19,250 bases of DNA from Candidatus Omnitrophota bacterium (GTDB lineage: Bacteria; Omnitrophota; Koll11; Aquiviventales; Aquiviventaceae), in the NCBI GenBank assembly GCA_023247285.1, contig JAHFGU010000002.1, forward strand, positions 54,085-73,334, read 5' to 3'. Shown here piece after piece: positions 9,401 through 18,400 of this stretch (positions are counted from its first letter, which is position 1; every line of letters starts with the position of its first letter). Made by a program: the position numbers and the translations under genes. The notes beneath the pieces are model-generated. The model did not search any database, was not told where the DNA came from, and saw only the letters and a list, made by a program, of their open reading frames with translations.

Positions 9401-12400
9401 GCGAACCGCCGCATGGGAAGCGCTGGGTGGATTTGATCCTCAGGTGGAGGCGGACCGGTTGACGGTATTAGGATTGGTGCCGCCCAAGGTGGAGGTGCTT
9501 CCGAAAGAGCGCGGGAATACCCCGAAGGTGACGCTGGTGATCTGGGATTATGCTGACCCAGTGCGGGATATGAGTGGCGAGGTCAACCGTAATACCCATG
9601 GAGATGCGGTGCGGGGTCAAGCCGAACAAATACTTCGCGCGCTGGGCGCAGGCGATACCGTTGATCTCCGGTCGCCCGAATTCCGGAACGATTCAACGGG
9701 CCGTGTGGATCCCGCGAGTCTTGAGGAACTTGAACGCTCGGTGGCGAAGTCCCCCGACACCATCTTCGTGGTGAACCTGAGCCTGGGAGGATTCGATGTG
9801 GATGCTGTGGAGCAGGTCCTCCCCCCTGACTGGGTCGCGCGGCTCGGCAGACAAGGGGTGGTGTTTGTCGTCTCGGCGGGGAACGACCATCGGCTCCGAC
9901 TGGGCAACCATGCGCAATTTGATAACGTGCTCGTGGTCGCCCGAGCCGATGCAACGACGAACCCCAGGAGAAAAGCGGCATCGTCCAACGTAGGCTCGGA
10001 CGTCTTTGTCGCGGCAGACGGCGTCTTTGTCCGGCCGCCAGACATTGGAGCAGATGGGAAGCCTGTACCGGACATGTATCCGCTCCAGAGGAGAGTAGTT
10101 GGAACATCGGTCGCATCGCCGAAGGTGGCCGCCGCATTGGCCGTACGATTGGCCCGCAACCCGGCATTGTCAGAGCCCGACGCCATTGAGCAGCTCGGAC
10201 GGGAAGCTCAGCCGATGCCTAAGGAGCCGCTCTGGAGGGCAGGGTTGCTGGGTCGAGGATTTTTGCCACTCCTCTTCGCTTCTCTCCTCAGTGGCGCTGT
10301 CCTCTGGGCCCTGGCGACCGGCCAGGACCTGGGCGGCCAGGCCGGTCCGATCGAAACCGCAAGTCTCATCGGGATCCCGACAGACACGGACCGTGCTGGT
10401 GGGGCGGATCATGAGCGCATCGCGGCGGAGCGCGTTGACAAGGTCAGTGATGTCAGCGCTGGGAATCGAGCGTCGGAATTCAGGGCGACTCAAAACGTCC
10501 AGCAGTTCGGCCAGCATCTCGTCGGAGACGATGCACACCATGTCTCCGTTGAGGAAGGCTTCGTACACGCGGCGGGGAGCCTTGCCGTGCAGCAAGGCCG
10601 TGATGAAGACGTTCGTATCAATGACGGCCCGCAGCACGTCGACGCTCAAATCGCTCTTGACGGACCGCCTCGCAGATCCGACGGATCTCTCCAGCCGAGA
10701 GCGGGTGGGCTGCAAACCGCCGCCGCATCCGTTGCACTAACGGTTCCCAGCGTGCCCGCCGCGTCTGACGGTTCAGTTTCTCAGCCAGACGGAGCTTTGC
10801 CGGCAGGTCCAATTGCTCGACCAACTGGTCCGTCAAGTGTTCCATCTGCTTCGCGGGCAGGTCAAGCTCAACCGGTCGCTTCATTGCTGCCTAAGGATAC
10901 TGTAGGCGGTCCATCCCGTCAAGCCGCCACGACCGGCTCTGTCGGAGCGCCGGCAGGGACGACGGCGACTGCTGGCTCGCATGCGGACATGACTCGTCGG
11001 CAGATCTTGATGCGGCTGCGCGCCAATCGTTCTGGCATCACGTCCGTCGCCCTCAGCATCCTCGTCGTCGGTGGTTACCTCGTGCACGGCGTGGTCACCG
11101 GGGACTGGAGCCTAACGTTGGAAACGGGCGCGCAGCACTCAGCCCTTCTCGGTGGATCGCTCGTTGGGCTACTGGGGTGGCTAACAGGTGGAGCGCTGCT
11201 GGGCGAGCTGCTCGTGAGCCTATTCGTGGCGGGCGGCTTAGGACTTGCGGGCGTGCGCCGCGAGACGCTTCGCGGTCGTGAGCTTGGCCAACAGGCCGTG
11301 GAGCAAGTGCAGTTCGATCGTGGTCAGTCGCACAGTTTGCATTCTTCTGGGCGTTCGGAACCTCACCCGGACGGGCGCCAGCTCGCCCCAGAAGTCCGTG
11401 ATGTCATGCGTCAGCCAAAACTGACGCTCCTCTTCCCGAGAGCGAAACTTCGGGATGCGGCTGCTCATCTAGCGTCTCAGATACGCTCGGCGTTCGTGTT
11501 CCGTCATGTCTCTCGCCGTCACAATCTTAGCGTTTCCTCCGCCCAGCGACTCCACGATGACGGTCAGGTACCGCCCGGAACCGCTTTGCCCCAGGACGAG
11601 GTAGCGGCCGCCTCGGGTGCGCAAGACGTATGGCCGTCCTCGACACGCCTGGGCCGCTTCTTCCGGGTGCACCCCGTGCTTCGCCAGATGCTCAACCGTG
11701 TCATCGTCCCATTCCAGGGCGAGGATGCGCACCCGAGGAGTGTAGCCGAAGCCATCGTTACCGTCAAGGGAGACCGCCGGCAGGACATCCAGCTCGTCCG
11801 TGCCCTGTTTCCGGCGTTCCTGCTGGCAGCGGCTGGGCTGCTCTACGCGCTGTTGACCGGCCACCTCGAGGCGCTGCGCGAGGCGCTGGCGTTCCCGGCC
11901 GGGATGCCGGTGGATCGGGCCAACATGATTGCCGGGCCGATGGGATGGCTGGCGTGGTGGATCGCGGCATCGGTAGTCGGAGCGCTCGTGAGGCTGGCGG
12001 TCCCATCGGCCATTCGCGGCGGATCGCCGGTGCGCCGCCGGGTGCCGGCAACTCGGCGGCCTGAGCCGCCCCCCAATCCGCCCGCTCGCGGCAAATCCGA
12101 TCCGCGCGGCACCGACACCTTTGCGCAGGGGCCGCCTGCGCAGCAGGGCCATACGGCAGCCGCCAGTCCTCCGGGATCCGCAGCGCTGCCGGGCGCGTCC
12201 CCCTCGACAACATCAGTGGAGGAGGAAGTGCTCACGTATAAGGCAGCCGGCCAGATGTCCGCGCTGCCGGCTGATGAATTGCATGGCCCGCCCAGGCGGA
12301 GGACGAAGCTGATCCAACTGGCCCAGGCGCCCGGTGCTCGCAGGCCGGGCAGTCCTGTTTTTTCCCCTCAAAAGGTAGCGCTTCCTTTCGCCGAGCCAGG

Positions 12401-15400
12401 ACCCCTGATCGGCCATGGATTCACCCGCGGCGACATGGAGCGCGTGCTCTTACGGGCCGGTCCGGCGATGGATGAGGCGCTGGCTCGGTTAGATGCCGTG
12501 CTGGAGCGCGCCGAGGGCGATCCTTCGCCACAGATTGGGGACGAGGTGAAGACGCTGCGGGACGTGCTGGCCCGGTTTCGCGCCGGCCACGACGGCTATG
12601 AAGCCGGGTTCATGCCGGAGACGTATACGCACGCCGACCGGTACGCCCTCGGCTTTGGACTACCCAAGCGGCTGGGCGTGAGCCAGGCGTTCGTGGATCC
12701 GGCCAGCCCGCTCTATGATGCGGCCGGCGATCGTCTGCTTGAGGCGGTTTTCCATGAGCTGGACCACGCAGCCTTCGGGCCGGCTGGGGCGGAGGCGTCT
12801 GCGGATGCTGAAGCCGATGTGAGGGTTCACGCGCGGGCGATCCGGCTTGCGGCGCTGCTGCTCTGGGATGTGTCGCCTGCCGAGCGCGAATCCTGGCGCG
12901 GCTGGTCCGATGCCGACCTGCTCGCGGGCATAGAGACGCTGGAGCATCACCCGGCCAACATCTTGGGGACAGCGATCCAAGCCTGGAAACATCAGAAAGC
13001 GATCGGCGACGCGATGCGCGAGGAGGATTGGAAATCGCTGCTGGCCGAGATGCAGCTGCGTCTGACTGACCCGGCAGCGCTGGTCTGGTTCCTGGAGGCG
13101 GCTGATCGCGGCGTCCGAACCCCCCTGACGCCCCCTGCGCCCAGGGAATGGCATCAGGAACTCGAACGCCTGACCTATGCCATGTGGGAAGCCGCCGGCC
13201 GGCCTGAAGATCCCGCGGCCGCTCAAGAGCGCTGGTGGCGCAAGGCCGAATCGCTGCTCCGGATGCGCTATGGCGCGCCCGCGCATACCGCGCCGAAAGA
13301 AAGCCGCGATCCGCTGTTGAAGGCGGTCACGCTGCTCAGCGCCGATGAGGAAACGCAACTGGTGGAGAGCCTGCGGTTCGCCGTGCGGGGCGATCCGGAC
13401 CTGCGGCGGATTCCGCTGGTGGATTTCCTCCTGTTGATGAATGGCGACGTGCCGGATGACTATGTCGCCCGGATTGCGCCGTACCTGCAAGGCCGGCGCG
13501 CGTATCACATCGCCGCGGAAGGCCGGCAAAATCGGAAGGGCGGGTTAGGCTGGGTCGAGACCTTCCATGGGAATGCGGAGTTCAGGCTGGGTGACAGCGC
13601 GTTGCGCCACATCGAGTTTGAGCCGGACTGGGACGTCGGAGGCAACAACGGCTCCGCCACCGGCAAATTCTCAAGCCCCTTGCGGAACTTACAACCGTTC
13701 ACGGAATTCGAGATGCCGTTCTTCGACAGCATCGTGCGCGTGCGCGTCACGCGCGCCAGCGGCCCCCATGGCGAAGAGGTGTATCTAATCCGCGACGTCA
13801 TCCAGCCTGACGGCGGCTCCTACTACACCCATCGCCTGTATGATCCGGCCACCGAACAAGCATCCGCCGAATTTTTCTCCATGGCGTCGCTCTATCTGCT
13901 CGCCTGGATGGAAACGCAGGCGCAACAAGCCGACCCCGCCCAGTGGAAGCCGCCGATCATCCACACCAACGAGTGGCACACCGCCTTGTTGAACGTGTAC
14001 CTGCAGCAGGTCGATCGCCCGGCCAATCCGCTCATGGCCTGGCTCCCGAAGGCCCTGCCCATCGTGACTACCCTGAAGACGCAAGCCGTGACCGCCTTCA
14101 CCACCCATACCTACAAGAACCGCAAATGGTTCCCGAACATGCCTCACGCGCGGGCCATGCTGAAAACCATCACCGGGATTCAATCCGACCAGGTCCTCGA
14201 TGAGCTGTTCCTGCGTGTGGAGATGGATGCGCAGGGCCGCCAGCGCGAGTGGCTGGACCTCTCGAGCGCTGCGCTGCGCAGCGCCGTCTGGAAGGGGGCG
14301 GTCAGCCGCAAGCACGCGCTCGATGTGATGCGCCTCTTTGACCCCGGCTTGGACGTGATCGGCGTGACCAACGGCACGGACTTGGAGTGGGCAGGCGGCC
14401 TGTTCCGCGGCATCCTGCGGGAACTATTTGGGTACGACGTCGACGTCCGCAGACCGGTCGTGGAAGAGGTCGACGGCCAGCTGGTGGACCAGATCACGCC
14501 GGCCAAGCGGATCGCGAGAGGACGATTCCTCCAGCGGATTCTCCAGGATGACGCGCCGGACATTCACGAGCAGGCGAAGATACGCGCATACGAGGCATCG
14601 CTTCGGGCCGATTCGCCGCACGGCCAGGCCGACGACGTGGGGCGGTATGTGGATGCCGAACGGCAGATCAAAGACGCGTATGCCAAGCTCTTCACGCTGG
14701 GGGAGGGGGGCGGTCCGGTGTTCGGTCATATCGGCCGCATGACACCGGAGAAGTTCAACATGACCCGCGCCTGGGCGCCCCAGAACATCGAGCTGCTGCT
14801 GGCATCGGGCGCGGATGTCCTCATCGTGGGGCCGATTGTCGATGAGGCGTTGGGCGCCCGGCTCCGCGAGCTGCAGGACCAGTACCGCCGGTCGTGGGCG
14901 CCTGGCCGAGGCCGGTTCATTTTCATCAACCAGTTCAGCGATGAGCTGAGGCAGGCGGCATTGACCGCCCTCGATCTCCTGGTGATAGACTCCGATGAGG
15001 ATAGCGGAGCGAATGAGGCGACCGAAATCGCAGGTTCGGCTGCCGGAGCCGTGATCGTCGCCCCGCCGTGGGTGGGCGGCGAAGGCTACATCGTCGGCCA
15101 GGGGATTGAGGAGAACACGCTCAGGCCAACGAGCGTGCACTGGACCGCCTATGCGGAGGTGTTTCGAAAAGCCATCACCGAGTACAAGGACCAGCGAGTC
15201 AAGTTCGCCAAGCGTCAGGCGATCTCGGTGCGCCTGAGCCGCATCCTGGACGCGCTCTTCACCGCGTCGGTCTACCTCCGGGAGTGGAATACAGCGATGG
15301 CGCGGCCGGTTGAGGTTGCCCAGGCCCCGGCCAGGCATGCGAGCGCCCCGGCGGATGCCGAGGTAGCCGAGGTCACACTCCGGCAGGGCATTCCAGTGGA

Positions 15401-18400
15401 TGATGTCTCCGTCGACTTGCTGACCGCTTCCGTTGACCAGTGGGATGGGCCCTGGCGCGTGCAGCGGTCGGTGCCGATGCATCTCACGCACTCCCGGCAG
15501 GATGGCGGCTTCACGCATGCCTACTACCAGGCAAGTCCGAGGTTGTCCCCGGGCAAACACGAGGTGATCCCACGGGCCAGGACGGGGATGGACTCGCTGG
15601 GTGATCCCTGGGTGTACGCTGCGCGGAACGAACGGGTAGAGGTTTCGCATCCGGCGTCCCATGATGGAAACCCCGGCGCGCTGGGATTCTGGAAACGCTG
15701 GAAGTGGACCGATCCGGCGCGCAGCGGGGCATGGGCGTATGCGCTGATTGCCGTCGTTGAAGGCCTTGCCGTGGGCGGCATGGCTGCGCTCACCCTGATG
15801 GGCCAAATGCCGCACGGACCTCCAGCGGCTTTTCAGTTCGCGCTGACCACCCTCGTGACCTTCGGAACATTTTTCTGCCTCCTCTTAATCGCTCATCGGT
15901 TGTTGGGCGCGCTCCAACCTGATGGCATGCCGGCCCACGATGTCGACAGCGTGACCCGGGCGTCCTTGATCGCCAGCACGAGTCTCCTCGGCGCTCCGCT
16001 CCTCGCGCAGGCCTGGTGGAGCTGGGCTATGCCGTCGGCATGGATTCCGCTGCTCGCGGGAATCTTGTTGGCGGTCATTCCCCACCTGCTCCTCGATATT
16101 CGAGAAGACCGGTTGTACCGGGTCCCCACGCACCAATACCGCGCGTACTCGTCGGAAGACATCCTGGACTATGCAAAAATCTTTCACGGGATCCGCCAAT
16201 ACGGGCTGGTCACCCCGGAGCGCGCGCAGCAGCTTGGCTTGTGGGTCATGAGTACGACTGACGAGTCAACACCGGCTGTCGAGCGCAGGCGGTTGTACGG
16301 CGTCCTGCTCGAGCCTCCGCCGCAGGGCGATGCCGGTGCGTGGCAGGAGTTCTTGATCACGCTAGCGGCGCAGTTGTACACCACCGGCTACGCGATTTTT
16401 GCGGTGCTGGGCTGGCGCAAGGGGCGTCATCGCGGCATGGATGAAACCAGCCAGAAGGTGCTCCAAGAACGGCTCTCCCACAATGCCGTCGTGATCTTGG
16501 ACCCTGACAAGTTCCGTTGGAAGCTGATGGTGCCTCCTGCCGGGGAGCCGTCACAACGCGAGACGCGGGATCGGCATGACGTCACCGCTCAAGCGGCCGG
16601 CGATCGGCAGGAAGTTCGTTTTATGCAGCAGCAGGTCAGGCCGCCGGCGATCAAAACCGTGATCGTGCCGGAGCCGTTGTTGCAAATCGCGAAAGTCGCC
16701 TTTGCCATCGATCCCCGCATCGAGGTGATTTCGGTTCCCTTTATTCGGCGGTCCCTGGCCTGGAATGTCAGCCGTCCTCACAAGGGCGGCACGATTACGG
16801 CCCTGCGCCGCACGCTGTCGGTGCCCTACGTCGAGGCGATCCTGCAAGCCTTGTATGGGCGGCACGTGGCCACGGGCGTCCGCCTGCCCACACCGGCTGA
16901 GCTGGCGGAGCGCAGAGCCAGGGCTTCTCAGGCAGGCACGGGAGGTGAAGTTGAGCAGCTCGCGACGGCCATGGAGTCTGCGGCAGCCGAGCCGCACAGC
17001 CTTCCGGACGTCGCCCGTCTGCTCAGCGACGCAGCCGCGCTCGTCCGCGAGGACCCGGCCACATTTCCCGCTGATGTCGCCGCGCTGCGGGCGCTCCTCC
17101 AGGGTGATGACCGGGCCCTCAACGCACTCGGCCGGTTCTCGCCGCCTGAACGCTTCCATCAGCTTCGCGGCGGCCGGTCCATTGCCCTGGATATCGGGCT
17201 CCATCTCCATCCTGCGCCCTACGCGTCGATTCCCCCTGAGCGGCTTGCCCCGGCGATTGAGCAGCTCCGGAACGTCTTCCCGCCGCTGGCCGAGGCGCTG
17301 GAGCGCGAGGTCCTGCACCGATATTTTGCCGACGATGTGCCGAACGAGGCCGTCCTCTATGAGGGCGAGCCACTAGGATTTCTGCTGGCCAGGCGCTTCG
17401 AAGAGCTGCCAGCCGGCGTCTCGCCGGAAGCGTGGGCGCTGTTGATCTACCTCTATTTCGTGCGGGCGCTCACACCGCTGGCCCCGCGCCAGCCAGGGGC
17501 AGCCCTGACACCGTCCGTGCCGTGCAGCCTCATTGCCTTGCAGCTTCAGGCGCTCGCCTACCGCAAGCTCCCGGAGGCGGATCAAGCCCTCGTGAAACAA
17601 GCCGCGGCGGCGTACGACCAGGCCGAACCGGAGGACTCGCAGAAGCTAACACCGCTCCTCGTCCGCTATGAGGATCTTGATCAAGCGAACTTGTTCGGGT
17701 ATGCGCCGGAGCAAAGCCGCGCGGCGTTGTTGCGAGCCTTCGAGCCCAGCGTGGCGGCGCAACCGGACGAGGCGGCGCGCGTGGAAGCCGAAGTCCAAGC
17801 GCTGCTCACCGCCCATCCCGCGCTCCTGCCGCCCGCGCCCCAGCAGCCGCCGGGTCAGCGCGCCAACCCGAAATCCCGGCTCGTGACCGGCTTGCTCGCG
17901 CTGATGGGGTTCGCCATCGGGTTTGCGCCGGCGGTCCTGGGCGGCGACGGGCACTGGCCCTGGTGGGCGGCGGTCGCCGGCGGGGCAGGCGCGATCTACC
18001 TGGCGGAGCTCCTCCTGTGGCTCTGGGGCTTCGGCTGGCGGGTCCGGCTGGCACCGGTCGCCGGGGCCGGGGCGGCCCGCAGCCCGCCCGCGTGGTGGTG
18101 GTTCCCCCTGGCCGGCAACGCCCGGGGGAGACTGACGCACCACGCTGCCCCCCGCGCCCCCGCCCTCCTGCGCACCGCGCTCGAAGCCGCCCGCGACTTT
18201 CGCGAAACCTGGAGCCTCCAGCGTCGGCGAGTCCTCGGCGATCCCCTGACGCATCTCGTGGATCCCTTCCTCGTGGCCGCGTTCGTGCTCAAGACGTGGC
18301 GCACGCAAAGACACCTAGCACGACTGAGGGCGCAGACGCAGGCGCTTCTGCTCGCGCTGGCGGCGGCTAAGCGCGCTGGCGCGGGTGGTCACGAAGACGC

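Larger units (their letters stand above)
10359..10930 (+). other. Stretch of the giant frame that is the antisense translation of the PIN module
   Basis: About 190 codons (3453-3643). The giant protein here is low in hydrophobic runs and rich in Gln, Asp, His, Ala, Pro and Ser (for example FGQHLVGDDAHHVSVEEGFV), unlike the domains on either side. It is explained by the PIN toxin and its antitoxin on the other strand. If translated it acts at most as a flexible linker. Exact ends are uncertain by some tens of bases. Confidence 0.75.
11238..11770 (+). other. Stretch of the giant frame that is the antisense translation of the brnTA module
   Basis: About 178 codons (3746-3923) of polar, His/Arg/Ser-rich sequence (for example RGQSHSLHSSGRSEPHPDGR) between two membrane hairpins. 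Both antisense genes are codon-aligned with the giant frame and use no TTA, CTA or TCA codons, which is why no stop appears. The stretch probably forms a long soluble loop if translated. Confidence 0.78.

Noticed and set aside
10099..10740. Plus-strand 213-residue frame in another phase over the PIN module
   Set aside because: It is out of phase with the giant frame, Ser/Arg-rich and has no family similarity. The interval is explained by the giant frame and the antisense toxin-antitoxin genes.
11733..12152. Minus-strand extension of the BrnT frame to a 227-residue protein
   Set aside because: The extra N-terminal residues are the reverse shadow of hairpin G and linker E and are Arg/Pro-rich without family similarity. 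BrnT proteins are about 90 residues, and the promoter at 11767-11739 lies inside the extension.
12660..13529. 289-residue minus-strand frame opposite the HELDH domain
   Set aside because: Gln/Arg/His-rich shadow without family similarity; the sense strand explains the interval.
14424..15815. 463-residue minus-strand frame opposite the GT-B domain
   Set aside because: The sense strand here carries ordered GT-B motifs. The antisense frame is rich in Arg, His, Gly and Pro with no family pattern, as expected for a codon-aligned shadow in GC-rich DNA.
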